Shown in pieces: positions 26,273 through 34,668 of a stretch of DNA of 64,000 nucleotides (position 1 is the first letter of the stretch; each line of letters begins with the position of its first letter). Location of the stretch: positions 3,658,001 to 3,722,000 of the forward strand of contig NZ_JADQDK010000001.1 in the NCBI RefSeq assembly GCF_019263705.2. Reading direction: 5' to 3'. Origin of the DNA: Pseudonocardia abyssalis (GTDB lineage: Bacteria; Actinomycetota; Actinomycetes; Mycobacteriales; Pseudonocardiaceae). The position numbers and the translations under genes were made by a program. Below the pieces are notes generated by a model, which saw only the letters and a list, made by a program, of their open reading frames with translations, was not told where the DNA came from and did not search any database.

Positions 26273-27486
26273 GCGGGCTCCTCCTTCGCCAGCGTGCGGC
26301 TGCGGGCGACCTCGTCGAGCACACCGCGGACCGCGCGCATCGAGTCGTGGTCGCCGAACTCCTCGAACAGGAACCGGGCCTCGTACAGCTTCGCCTTGGC
26401 CGGGTCGAACATCCCGAGGTGCGCGAGCGCGTTGCCCTGGTTGGCGAGCACGCGGGCCCGGCCGAGCGGGTCGGTGGTCCGGTCGCGGACCTCCAGCACC
26501 GCCTCGTAGAGCTCGACGGCCTCCACGAGGTTGTCGGCCTGGTGCGTGGACGGGGTGTAGACCAGCGAGTTGGCCAGGTTGAGCTGCGTCGACGCCCAGC
26601 GCTCCGGGTGGTCCTCGCGGGTGAAGACCTTGAGTGCGTTGCGCAGCGACTGCACCGCGACCCCGAGCCGGAGCTGGTCGGACGCCTCGGTCATCGGCAT
26701 CGTCAGGTACGCGGCGGCCAGGTCGGCGTGCGCCGAGGCCCACAGCTCGGGTGCCTCGGACGACAGCACGAGCTGCAGCGCCGAGTGGTAGTGCGGGATC
26801 GCGCGGACCAGGAACTGCGGGTGCGCCGGGTCGTGCAGCGCCCCGGCCAGCGCCAGGTGCAGCTCGGCCCGGCCGGTCCGCAGGTCCTCGGCCCCGGCCA
26901 GCAGGCGCAGTGCCCGCTCCAGCCGGGCGACGGCGTCCGGTGGCTCCAGCTGGGCCGACGCGCCGAGCAGCAGCCCGCCCAGCGGGGAGTCCCCGGCGTG
27001 TGCGGCGGCCTCGTCGAGCAGCGCGACCGCCCGGTCCCGCTCGGCCAGCACCGCGGCGGCCTGCGCGGCCAGGATCACCGCGGCCAGCTCCCCGTCCGCG
27101 GCACCGCGCTCCGGCGGGGCGTCGCTGCGGCCGAGCACGAACGACACCAGGTCGACCAGCGGTGCGAACTCCCCCAGCTCGGCCCCGGGCGGGCCGGTGC
27201 CGTCGGGGTCGAGGACGAAGCGGTTGTAGCGGGTGACGGGGTCGGACCCGTCGAGCGCGGCCAGCGCGCCGTCGCGGTCGCCGGCCATCGCCAGTTCGTG
27301 CGCGCGGCACCGGGCTGGCCACACGTCCGGGACGCGCCCGGCCAGCAGCGCGAGCCGGGCGTCCTCGGTGTCCTCGCCCGCGGGCACCAGCAGGTACCCG
27401 GCGGGCAGCGGGAACGCGCCGAGCGGCTGGGGCCGCACCGCGAGCAGCGTCGTGACGGCGATCGTCGTCTCGGTCGTCTCAGCCAT
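26269..27486 (-). CDS. TPR-like helical accessory protein of the hydrogenase locus
   Basis: 405-residue, almost all-helical soluble protein. From about residue 170 it consists of tetratricopeptide-like helix pairs, for example AELHLALAGALHDPAH, SSEAPELWASAHADLAAAY, HPERWASTQLNLANSLVY and GRARVLANQGNALAHLGMFD. Similar proteins accompany many actinobacterial 1h hydrogenases. It probably scaffolds the NHL and NifU-Rieske proteins or assists maturation. ATG 27486 overlaps the small upstream gene by 8 bp. Confidence 0.82.
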   Translation of the reverse strand: MAETTETTIAVTTLLAVRPQPLGAFPLPAGYLLVPAGEDTEDARLALLAGRVPDVWPARCRAHELAMAGDRDGALAALDGSDPVTRYNRFVLDPDGTGPPGAELGEFAPLVDLVSFVLGRSDAPPERGAADGELAAVILAAQAAAVLAERDRAVALLDEAAAHAGDSPLGGLLLGASAQLEPPDAVARLERALRLLAGAEDLRTGRAELHLALAGALHDPAHPQFLVRAIPHYHSALQLVLSSEAPELWASAHADLAAAYLTMPMTEASDQLRLGVAVQSLRNALKVFTREDHPERWASTQLNLANSLVYTPSTHQADNLVEAVELYEAVLEVRDRTTDPLGRARVLANQGNALAHLGMFDPAKAKLYEARFLFEEFGDHDSMRAVRGVLDEVARSRTLAKEEPA

Positions 27487-27706
27487 TCAGGGGTCCTCGC
27501 AGGTCGCGTTCGGCGGCGCGCTTGATCAGGCCCGCGGAGATCTCCGCGCGCTCGCGGGTGTGGAAGGAGTCGATGCGGTGCCGGACGACCCCGTCGGCGA
27601 ACACGACGACGATCTCCACCACCCATCGCCCGCGGTCCTCGACGACGACGGTCTGCACGCTCTCGGCACCGGTCGTGTCCGGCGGTTCCCCGGTCACGAC
27701 GCTCAC
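27479..27706 (-). CDS. Small hydrogenase-operon protein
   Basis: 75 residues: a short disordered head (GEPPDTTGAES), a strand-rich middle (VQTVVVEDRGRWVVEIVVVF, then DGVVRHRIDSF) and a basic helix (RERAEISAGLIKRAAERDL). No cysteine, signal or membrane segment is present. I do not recognise the family. GTG 27706 overlaps the protease stop and its own stop lies 8 bp into the TPR gene, so it belongs to the hydrogenase operon and is probably an assembly or interaction factor. Confidence 0.7.
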   Translation of the reverse strand: MSVVTGEPPDTTGAESVQTVVVEDRGRWVVEIVVVFADGVVRHRIDSFHTRERAEISAGLIKRAAERDLRGPLNG

Positions 27707-28512
27707 GGCTCCGGCTCCAGGGACACGCGCAGCGCGCCCTGGTCGGGGTCCCAGACGGCGCGGCGGACGCCGACCGGCACCTCGTCGGACAGGACCTCCC
27801 GGATCAGGGTGGAGCGGTCGCCCGCCAGGTTGCGCTGCTTGAGCAGCAGCCCGCCGCTCTGCGGGCCGCGCAGGGGCAGCAGCCACAGCTGCCCCTCCCG
27901 GACCATGGCCACGGCCGCGCTGGACGGGAACCGCTGCCCGGCCAGGTCGGCGCCGAGGCGCAGGTAGCCGTCGTCGGTGAACTCGACCGTCGGCTCGTCC
28001 GGGGCCGACGGGCGCAGCGGCGCGAGGTAGTCGCGCTCGATCAGCGCGATCACCTGCTCCATCCCGGCGACGACCGGCTCGGTGAGGTCGGCTCCCATCT
28101 CCACCGAGGCCGCCTCGACGAGGAACACGGTGATGTCGTCGGGGCAGGCCTCCGCGAGCGCCCAGCGGGCGAAGGCGATGGCGTGGTCCCAGCGGAAGGA
28201 GTGCGTGTGCAGGCCGGACAGCGGCGGGAGGGTCTCCAGCTCGGCACCGGGGACGCGGTAGAGCGTGCCCGGCTCGGCCCCGGTGGCCGAGGCGTCGACG
28301 ATGACGACCCGCCCGGCCCCGCGCATCTGGAACGCGACGTCCATGCCCGCCGTGCCGCCGTCGACGAGCCGGGCGCCGTCCGGGACGCCCCGCTCCCACA
28401 GGTGGCGGACCAGGATCGGTCCGACGCCGTCGTCGCCGCGCAGCAGGTTGCCGCACCCGACCACGAGCACCTCGCAGCCGGGCGGCTCCAGGTCCACCTC
28501 CGGCGTGCTCAC
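27703..28512 (-). CDS. Hydrogenase maturation protease with C-terminal extension
   Basis: 269 residues. The first ~165 are a HyaD/HybD-type endopeptidase with VVGCGNLLRGDDGVGPILV (about residues 15-33), LVDGGTAGMD and GLHTHSFRWDHA, which supply the nickel-sensing acidic residues and histidine. It should cut the C-terminal tail of HhyL after nickel insertion. The usual Glu of the first motif is Asp here (GDDG). About 105 further residues (from PTVEFTDDGYLRLGADLAGQ) form an extra domain that I do not recognise. GTG 28512 lies at the very end of hhyL. Confidence 0.87.
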   Translation of the reverse strand: MSTPEVDLEPPGCEVLVVGCGNLLRGDDGVGPILVRHLWERGVPDGARLVDGGTAGMDVAFQMRGAGRVVIVDASATGAEPGTLYRVPGAELETLPPLSGLHTHSFRWDHAIAFARWALAEACPDDITVFLVEAASVEMGADLTEPVVAGMEQVIALIERDYLAPLRPSAPDEPTVEFTDDGYLRLGADLAGQRFPSSAAVAMVREGQLWLLPLRGPQSGGLLLKQRNLAGDRSTLIREVLSDEVPVGVRRAVWDPDQGALRVSLEPEP

Positions 28513-30116
28513 ACCATTCCGTTGATCACGAACTTCGAGAGCTCCCGCCCGGTCTTCCCGTCGTAGGCGTGCACGGTGCACACCAGGCAGGAGTCGAAGC
28601 TGCGGGCGACGTGCCCCAGCTCCACCGGGTCGTCGATGTCGCGGATCGGCGAGCCGACCAGCGCCTGCTCCATCGGGCCCAGCACGTCCCGGCCGTCGCG
28701 CGGGCCGATGTTCCACGCCGTCGGGGTGACGACCTGGTAGTTGGCGATCTTGTCGTTCTCGATCACGATCCAGTCCGACAGCGATCCGCGCGCGGCCTCC
28801 GTCGACCCGAAACCGCGACCCGACGAGTGCTCGACGGGCTTGGTGTAGAAGCTCTCGTGCAGGTCGATCTGGTCGAGCCACTGCCGCGCCCACTTGTAGT
28901 ACTTCGGGGCCTCGTGCATCCGGGCCATCTGCCGGACGAACACACTGGGCCCGATCGCGGCGATCATGTCCGGGAACAGCGGGTCGTCGTCCTGGTGCGG
29001 CAGCGCACCCGGACCCCCGGCGGCCATGCGGCGCGCCAGCGGGCCGGCCTCCAGCGGGACGTGCCCGAGGCCGCCGACGTCGTAGCGCGGCGACTTGGCC
29101 CAGCTGTACTTGCCCTCCCTGCGCCCGTCCTCGGGGTCGACCGGGATGGTCTCGCCGTCGAAGGGGTGCCGCGGGGTCGAGCCCTGGTAGAAGGAGTGGG
29201 CCACGTGCTCGGTGACGTTGGCCTGGTCGAAGGTCGACCACCGGCCGTCGGCGTAGACGCCCGAGCGGCCGATGAGCGCGTCGTTGCGCCCCTCGATCGT
29301 CGGGTTGCCGTAGAGCGAGGGCTCGAAGTAGGTGCCGGTGGCGAGGAAGTTGCCGACGCCGCGGCCGTACGTGTCGAGGCCGACGTCGAGGCAGTAGCGG
29401 ATGAAGAACCCGCAGTCGCTCTCGCGCTGCGACTCGTTCTCCTCGACCCACTCCTGCATGTCCGCCCAGCTCTTCACCTCCAGCCAGCGATCGACGGAGC
29501 AGCCGAGCCACTGCTTCTCCAGCCAGTTGTCCTTCCAGTGCTCCAGGATCGCGATGGCGCGGGTGACGTCGGACAGGGTCGGGGCGCACATGACGCCGCC
29601 GGGCACCATGAACGACGAGTGCGGCCACTGCCCGCCGAAGATCGCGTAGACCTCCACCGGCTTGCCCGACAGCACGACGCCGGGCTGGTAGCTGGTGCCG
29701 ACGTAGGGCGCGAAGCGGCGCACCGCCTCCGCGTACATCGGCGACTTCGCGTAGTTCTTGTTCGTCAGGTCGATGGCGAACAGCGCGTAGAAGTAGCGCG
29801 GGATGGACTGCAGCGTCTCGGCCGCCTGGCAGATGTTGCGGATCAGGGTGGCGTTGGGCGGCACCGAGGTCTTCCAGGCGACGTCGAGCGCGTAGCAGCT
29901 CTTGTAGAGGTGGCTGCCACCGCAGATCCCGCAGATGCGCGGGCAGACGACGAGACCGGCCTGCGGGTCCTTGCCGCGCAGGATGATCTCGAACCCGCGG
30001 AACATCGCGGCCTCGGTCCAGGCCGAGGTGACGACGTTGTCCTCGATGGTGACGCGGACGTCGAGGTCACCCTCGACACGGCCGAGCGGGCTGACGAACA
30101 GGTCGAGTGCGGTCAT
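28509..30116 (-). CDS. hhyL: Group 1h [NiFe]-hydrogenase large subunit
   Basis: 535-residue catalytic subunit. The nickel-iron site is held by four cysteines: CPRICGICGGSH (about residues 58-69) and SFDSCLVCTVH near the end. Cleavage after that His would remove a tail of about 19 residues ending FVINGMV, matching the protease gene next door. The N-terminus LFVSPLGRVEGDLDVRV is typical. The CGGSH variant and the soluble partner place it in the actinobacterial group 1h (formerly group 5), which oxidises atmospheric H2 in other species. It starts 14 bases after the hhyS stop. Confidence 0.95.
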   Translation of the reverse strand: MTALDLFVSPLGRVEGDLDVRVTIEDNVVTSAWTEAAMFRGFEIILRGKDPQAGLVVCPRICGICGGSHLYKSCYALDVAWKTSVPPNATLIRNICQAAETLQSIPRYFYALFAIDLTNKNYAKSPMYAEAVRRFAPYVGTSYQPGVVLSGKPVEVYAIFGGQWPHSSFMVPGGVMCAPTLSDVTRAIAILEHWKDNWLEKQWLGCSVDRWLEVKSWADMQEWVEENESQRESDCGFFIRYCLDVGLDTYGRGVGNFLATGTYFEPSLYGNPTIEGRNDALIGRSGVYADGRWSTFDQANVTEHVAHSFYQGSTPRHPFDGETIPVDPEDGRREGKYSWAKSPRYDVGGLGHVPLEAGPLARRMAAGGPGALPHQDDDPLFPDMIAAIGPSVFVRQMARMHEAPKYYKWARQWLDQIDLHESFYTKPVEHSSGRGFGSTEAARGSLSDWIVIENDKIANYQVVTPTAWNIGPRDGRDVLGPMEQALVGSPIRDIDDPVELGHVARSFDSCLVCTVHAYDGKTGRELSKFVINGMV

Positions 30117-30130
30117 GACGGGCTCCTCTC

Positions 30131-31102
30131 TCAGACCACGAACATGTCTTCTTTGGACCACTGCGGCGCAGCGATCCGGGCGGCGGCGGCGTGCGCCATG
30201 TACGTCAGGTGGTCGGTGCCCTCCGGCACGTCCTTCGGGATGGTCCCGGCGACCTTCTGGGTCTTGAACACGGTGCCGGGCGCCAGGTCGAAGAACGGGT
30301 ACTCGGGCTCGGTGCAGCCCATGCAGGGCATGCCGGCCCGCGTCTTGGACGACTGGCGGTTCCACAGGATCCGGTTGCACGGCGAGTGCGTCATCGGGCC
30401 GCGGCAGCCGAACTCGTAGAACAGGCAGCCGGTGCGGGTGCCCTCGCCGAAGCTGGTCGTCGACTGCTTGTACTCGAAGAACTGCACGCGGGTGCAGCCC
30501 GTCTGGGTGAAGGACTTGAAGAACGTCTCGGGCCGGTGCAGGTCGTCGAGCGCGATGTCCCCCGCGCGGCCGGTGGCCAGGGCCACGAGGATCTGGGTGA
30601 TCCAGTCCGGGTGCGCGGGGCAGCCCGGGATGTTGATGACGGGCAGGCCCATCTTGGAGCGGAAGTCCGGGCCCAGGAAGCCGCCCTTGTCCCGCTTGTG
30701 GAACTGCAGGCCGGTGGAGCCCGACGGGTTGGGGGCCATCGCGGGGATCCCGCCCCAGCACGCGCAGTCACCGATGGCCACGACGATCTGCGCCTGCGCG
30801 GCGAGGTCGGTGACCCAGTCCTTCATCGGCCGGTCGGCGAACATGTCCATCCGGCCGGTGCCGTTCGGGCCCTCGATGACCGTGCCCTCGAAGACGAAGA
30901 TGTCGAGCGGCTTGACGCCGTCCTTGCAGTCGTTGAACAGCTTCTGCGCGTTGGCGCCCAGCTCCAGGCCGAGCGAGGGGTGCCAGATCAGGTCGAGGCC
31001 GAAGTCGACGATCAGGTCGACGACGTTGGGCTCGTCGGCGTTGAGGAACGACATGGTGTTGCCACTGCAGGCTCCGCCTTGGAACCACAGCACGGATGCC
31101 AT
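30131..31102 (-). CDS. hhyS: Group 1h [NiFe]-hydrogenase small subunit
   Basis: 323-residue iron-sulfur subunit with no Tat signal: the protein starts directly with MASVLWFQGGACSGNTMSF. The proximal-cluster region has one Cys instead of the usual CxxC, followed by an Asp (NADEP). This fits the 3-Cys-1-Asp cluster reported for the Ralstonia actinobacterial-type enzyme. Further ligands lie in IGDCACWGG, PGCPAHPDW, GCLFYEFGCRGP and GMPCMGCTEPEYPF. Electrons from H2 would pass along these clusters to an unidentified acceptor, perhaps the NifU-Rieske protein. Confidence 0.95.
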   Translation of the reverse strand: MASVLWFQGGACSGNTMSFLNADEPNVVDLIVDFGLDLIWHPSLGLELGANAQKLFNDCKDGVKPLDIFVFEGTVIEGPNGTGRMDMFADRPMKDWVTDLAAQAQIVVAIGDCACWGGIPAMAPNPSGSTGLQFHKRDKGGFLGPDFRSKMGLPVINIPGCPAHPDWITQILVALATGRAGDIALDDLHRPETFFKSFTQTGCTRVQFFEYKQSTTSFGEGTRTGCLFYEFGCRGPMTHSPCNRILWNRQSSKTRAGMPCMGCTEPEYPFFDLAPGTVFKTQKVAGTIPKDVPEGTDHLTYMAHAAAARIAAPQWSKEDMFVV

Positions 31103-31154
31103 GGGGGACTCCTTCTGTCGCGGTGGTGGGAAGGGCGCGTCGGGTTCGGGTGGG

Positions 31155-31673
31155 TCAGGTGGTGCGGCGGCCGAGCGCCCGGGCCACCTCCAGCAGGAAG
31201 CCGACGCCCCGGGAGACGTCCGGGTCCCGCAGCGCGCGCAGCAGGGACAGGGCACCGGCCGGCGGGGCCGTGCGCGCGGACCGCTGGGCGTCGCCGAGCG
31301 CGCCCGCCAGGGTGCCGAGCGCGGCGACGGTGTGCGGCTCGGACAACGGCCCGAGCAGCTCGGTGAGCGCGGGCCCGGACTCCGCGAGCGAGTTGGCGGT
31401 GCGGGCGAGGGACCGGACGTCGACCTTCGACAGGTCCGCCGACGCGGTGGACGCCGTGATCTCCCCGATCGCACTCGCCAGCGAGTCGGCGATGACGTCA
31501 CCGCGGGCGAGGAAGCCGTCGAGCGCGACGACCACGATGGCGAGCAGGTCGGCGTGGTCGAGCAGGCTGTTCAGCGACGCGGCGACCTGGGGCTCGTCGA
31601 GCCGGGCGCGCAGGTCGTCCGCGGGGGAACGGGTGCCGTCCCCCGTCACCGCAACTGAGCCGTTCACAGCCAC
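31155..31673 (-). CDS. DUF1641 protein, first gene of the hydrogenase operon
   Basis: 172-residue helical protein with the DUF1641 pattern: LNSLLDHADLLAIVVVALDGFL, then LARTANSLAESGPALTELLG and a C-terminal SRGVGFLLEVARALG (key parts only). The family is often found with formate dehydrogenases and hydrogenases; function unknown. The GTG start at 31673 has GGGAGG 5 bases upstream; GTG 31667 is an alternative. It opens the leftward operon that runs to 16319, 52 bases before hhyS. Confidence 0.8.
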   Translation of the reverse strand: MAVNGSVAVTGDGTRSPADDLRARLDEPQVAASLNSLLDHADLLAIVVVALDGFLARGDVIADSLASAIGEITASTASADLSKVDVRSLARTANSLAESGPALTELLGPLSEPHTVAALGTLAGALGDAQRSARTAPPAGALSLLRALRDPDVSRGVGFLLEVARALGRRTT

Positions 31674-31751
31674 CTGGGCCTCCCAGACCGGAGCAATGGA
31701 GTGAGCCGGACCACAGGCTAGGGACGACCCGGACGGCCGCCTATCGCCATC

Positions 31752-31790
31752 GCGCAGTTGCTGTCACGATTGCGCACACCTGCTGACACG
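31752..31790. promoter_or_regulatory. Imperfect direct repeats in the hydrogenase/AraC divergent promoter
   Basis: GCGCAGTTGCTGTCACG (31752-31768) and GCGCACACCTGCTGACACG (31772-31790) share GCGCA, TGCTG and CACG blocks at 20-22 bp spacing, about two helical turns. This is the layout of AraC-family operators. The site lies between the operon start at 31673 and the regulator start at 31873 and could serve both. Confidence 0.45.
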
Positions 31791-31872
31791 CGGACGAAGA
31801 GCCGGTCATCAGGGCTTTCCTGAACAGGATTCCTGGCCTAGAGGGGGCGTAACGCCGGCCCCCGAACGGGGG

Positions 31873-32955
31873 GTGAACGGCACGTCGCGCCTGGCCCGAC
31901 TCGGATTCATCGACGTGCACCGGACGTCGGACCCGGTACGCCGCCGCGTCCGCTCGCGCGGTGTCCCACCCGCGCTCGTCGACCACGAGATCTTCTACAC
32001 CGAGGACGTCCGCGAGGCCGGCGCACTGCTGGGGCGCGCCCTGTCCCCCGCCTCCCTCGACATCGGCGGGATCGACTCGGAGCGGTTCGCCGCGAGCCTG
32101 CACGGCATCCGCCTGCGCGACGTGAGCATGCTGCACCTCGACCTGGGGGTCACCGCCACGCTCGACGTGCCGGTCACCGGGCCCTACTACGCCGTGCACA
32201 TGCCGACCAACGGCCGCGCCACCGGCACCTACGACGGCACGACGTACGACGCCGACCCGGTCCACGCGCTCGTGACGAGCCCCGGGGCGGCGCTGACCAT
32301 GCGGTTCGCCTACGACTCGCCGCAGCTCGTGATCCGCATCGAGCAGCAGGCCCTGGAGCGCCACCTCACCCGCCTGCTCGGCGGCAGCCTCTCCCGGCCG
32401 ATCGCGTTCACCCCCGGGATGGACCTGACGACCGACGCCGCGATGCGCTGGAACGGCGCCATCCAGCTCCTGCACACCGAGGTCTACTACCCCGGCTCGC
32501 TGGTGCACCGCGGGCAGGGCATCAGCTCGCTGGAGGAGCTGCTGATGAGCACGCTGCTGCTGCTCCAGCCGTCCAACCACCACGCGCACCTGGTGCTGAG
32601 CCGATCCGGCGACGGCGGTGAACCGGCGGCCCGCCGCGTCGTGCGCGAGTCGCAGGACTACATCGAGGGCCACCTGCGCGAGCACGTCTCGATGGCCGAC
32701 ATCGCGGGCAGCGTGCACATGAGCGTGCGCGCGATCCAGCTCGGCTTCCGGGAGGAGCTCGGCACGACCCCGATGGAGTACCTGCGCGACCGCCGCCTGG
32801 AACGCGCCCACGAGGACCTCGTCGACGCCACCGCATCGGACGGGGTCACGGTCACCGACGTGGCCCAGCGCTGGGGGTTCGCCCACCTCGGCAGCTTCGC
32901 CGCGCTCTACCGGCGCCGGTGGGGCGAGGCGCCGTCCCAGACGCTGCGCCGCTGA
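31873..32955 (+). CDS. AraC family transcriptional regulator, divergent from the hydrogenase operon
   Basis: 360 residues. The N-terminal ~230 form an AraC-binding-like ligand domain (SMLHLDLGVTATLDVPVTG, then RATGTYDGTTYDADPVHALV, by key parts). The C-terminal ~105 are two helix-turn-helix motifs: SMADIAGSVHMSVRAIQLGF and VTDVAQRWGFAHLGSFAALY, followed by the family tail RRWGEAPSQTLRR. It starts with GTG after a G-rich site and is transcribed away from the hydrogenase operon, toward hypA and hypB, with only 30 bp to hypA. It is the likely local regulator of the hydrogenase. Confidence 0.88.
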   Translation: MNGTSRLARLGFIDVHRTSDPVRRRVRSRGVPPALVDHEIFYTEDVREAGALLGRALSPASLDIGGIDSERFAASLHGIRLRDVSMLHLDLGVTATLDVPVTGPYYAVHMPTNGRATGTYDGTTYDADPVHALVTSPGAALTMRFAYDSPQLVIRIEQQALERHLTRLLGGSLSRPIAFTPGMDLTTDAAMRWNGAIQLLHTEVYYPGSLVHRGQGISSLEELLMSTLLLLQPSNHHAHLVLSRSGDGGEPAARRVVRESQDYIEGHLREHVSMADIAGSVHMSVRAIQLGFREELGTTPMEYLRDRRLERAHEDLVDATASDGVTVTDVAQRWGFAHLGSFAALYRRRWGEAPSQTLRR

Positions 32956-32985
32956 ACGTGTGTACGGTCACACCCGGGAGGCCCC

Positions 32986-33324
32986 GTGCACGAGCTGTCG
33001 ATCTGCCGCTCGATCGTCGACATCGTCGACCGGCACGCCGCCGGCCGGGAGGTGCGGATCGTGCACCTGCAGGTCGGAGCGCTGCGCCAGATCGTCCCCG
33101 ACACGCTCGTGTACTGCTGGGCCCTGATGAACGCCGACACCCCGCTCGCCTCCTCCGAGCTGCGGGTCGAGAGCATCCCGGGCGCGATCCGGTGCCGCCC
33201 GTGCGACCGCAGGCAGTCCCTCGCGGAGTCCGTGCTGATCTGCGGGAACTGCGGCGGGCAGGACGTCGAGATCGTCGCGGGCGAGGAGTTCCTGATCACC
33301 ACACTCGATCTCGCGGAGGCCTGA
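32986..33324 (+). CDS. hypA: Nickel-insertion protein HypA
   Basis: 112 residues. The N-terminus VHELSICRSI (GTG start, read as Met-His-Glu) provides the nickel-binding Met-His pair. The zinc site is CRPCDRR at about residue 66 and CGNCGG at about 86. HypA works with HypB to load nickel into the large subunit. A GGGAGG site precedes GTG 32986. It follows the AraC gene by 30 bp and is followed by hypB after one base. Confidence 0.95.
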   Translation: MHELSICRSIVDIVDRHAAGREVRIVHLQVGALRQIVPDTLVYCWALMNADTPLASSELRVESIPGAIRCRPCDRRQSLAESVLICGNCGGQDVEIVAGEEFLITTLDLAEA

Positions 33325-33325
33325 C

Positions 33326-34108
33326 ATGGGTCGTTTCCACCGGCACGACGGCAGCGGCCACGACGGCAGCGGCCACGACGGCCACGGCCACGGCCACTCC
33401 GCCGACCGCGGCGACCACTCCGGCTACGCCACCGGGGGCGAGCGCGTCGAGGTGCTGGAACGGATCTTCGGCGAGAACGACCACACCGCCGCCGCCAACC
33501 GGGCCGACCTGGACGCGGCCGGTGTCACCTGCGTCAACCTCATGTCCGCCCCCGGCGCGGGCAAGACCGCGCTGCTGCGCGAGACGTTGATCAGGCTGGG
33601 CCGCGCCCACCCGCCCCGGGTGCGCGTCGGGATCGTCGAGGGCGACATCGAGACCAGCATCGACGCCGACCGGCTCGCCGGGCTCGGCGCCGAGATCAGC
33701 CTGCTCAACACGGCCAACGGCTTCGGCGGGGAGTGCCACCTCGACGCCCCGATGGTGCGCTCCGCGCTCGCCCGCCTGCCCCTGCCCGAGCTCGACCTGG
33801 TGATCGTCGAGAACGTCGGCAACCTCGTGTGCCCGGCCGAGTTCGCGGTCGGCGAGCACCGGCGCGCGATGGTCTACGCGATCACCGAGGGCGAGGAGAA
33901 GCCGCTGAAGTACCCGGTGATGTTCCGCTCGGCCGACCTCGTGCTCGTCAACAAGATCGACCTGCTCCCGCACCTGGACTTCGACCTGCCGCTGTTCCAC
34001 CGGAACCTGCAGGCGGTGAACCCCGGCGTCACGGTCGTCGAGACCAGCGCCCGCACCGGGCAGGGCGTCGACGCGTGGTGCGCGTGGCTCACCTCGCGAC
34101 CCGGCTGA
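33326..34108 (+). CDS. hypB: Nickel GTPase HypB
   Basis: 260 residues. The first 35 are rich in His, Gly and Asp (HDGSGHDGSGHDGHGHGH), a nickel-storage tail as in rhizobial HypB. Then come the P-loop NLMSAPGAGKTALL (about residues 71-84), VGIVEGDIETSIDADRL, ENVGNLVCPAEF with a metal-binding Cys, and NKIDLLPHL for guanine recognition. It delivers nickel in a GTP-dependent step with HypA. It starts one base after the hypA stop and is clearly co-transcribed. Confidence 0.95.
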   Translation: MGRFHRHDGSGHDGSGHDGHGHGHSADRGDHSGYATGGERVEVLERIFGENDHTAAANRADLDAAGVTCVNLMSAPGAGKTALLRETLIRLGRAHPPRVRVGIVEGDIETSIDADRLAGLGAEISLLNTANGFGGECHLDAPMVRSALARLPLPELDLVIVENVGNLVCPAEFAVGEHRRAMVYAITEGEEKPLKYPVMFRSADLVLVNKIDLLPHLDFDLPLFHRNLQAVNPGVTVVETSARTGQGVDAWCAWLTSRPG

Positions 34109-34170
34109 ACCACTCCGCCGCCGCGGCCGTGTGGAGGGTGGACACACCGCTCCCCCACGGAGGTTCACCC

Positions 34171-34668
34171 ATGTTCCGCACTTCCGCACTCGCCGCCGTC
34201 ACGGCGGTCGCCGCCGTCGCCCTGACGGCCTGTGGCGGCGCCGCCGACGACGGGTACGGCAGCGCCCCCGCGGCCGCACCCGAGACCCTGACCGCCCCCG
34301 CGGGCACCGTCCTCACCGCGAACAGCACGGCCCAGCTGGGCGCCGTCGTCGTCGACGGGCTGGGCTGGACGCTCTACCGTTTCGACAGCGACACCGCCGA
34401 CCCGCCGACGTCGAACTGCGCGGGTGACTGCGCGACGACCTGGCCGCCGGTGCTCGCCGAGCCCGGTACTCCGCTGACCGTCGACGGCGTCGACCAGGCC
34501 GCGATCGGCACGATCACCCGCGAGGACGGCGGCGTGCAGCTCACCATCGCCGGCTGGCCGGTGTACCGCTACGCCGCCGACTCCGCCCCCGGCGCCACCG
34601 ACGGCAACGGCGTCGGCGAGAAGTGGTTCGCCGTGACGCCGGAGGGCGGCCGGGCCGAGGCGCCCTAG
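34171..34668 (+). CDS. Secreted-repeat (COG4315/PF03640) lipoprotein
   Basis: 165 residues. The signal peptide ends in ALTACGG with the lipid-attached Cys at about residue 21. Two copies of the secreted repeat follow: LGWTLYRFDSDTADPPTSNC with CAGDCATTWPPV, and AGWPVYRYAADSAPGATDGN with GVGEKWFAV. The function is unknown; some relatives bind heme or take part in extracellular redox. The TAG stop (34666-34668) lies in the CCTAGC target duplication of the IS481 element, so the insertion left this gene intact. It starts 62 bp after hypB and may not belong to the hydrogenase unit. Confidence 0.85.
   Translation: MFRTSALAAVTAVAAVALTACGGAADDGYGSAPAAAPETLTAPAGTVLTANSTAQLGAVVVDGLGWTLYRFDSDTADPPTSNCAGDCATTWPPVLAEPGTPLTVDGVDQAAIGTITREDGGVQLTIAGWPVYRYAADSAPGATDGNGVGEKWFAVTPEGGRAEAP

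Noticed and set aside
28569..30419. 616-codon frame antisense to hhyL
   Set aside because: hhyL carries all four active-site cysteines; the antisense frame is a composition artefact.
32958..32973. GTGTG-CACAC inverted repeat between the AraC gene and hypA
   Set aside because: Arms of 5 bp are too short to call an operator or terminator in DNA of this composition.
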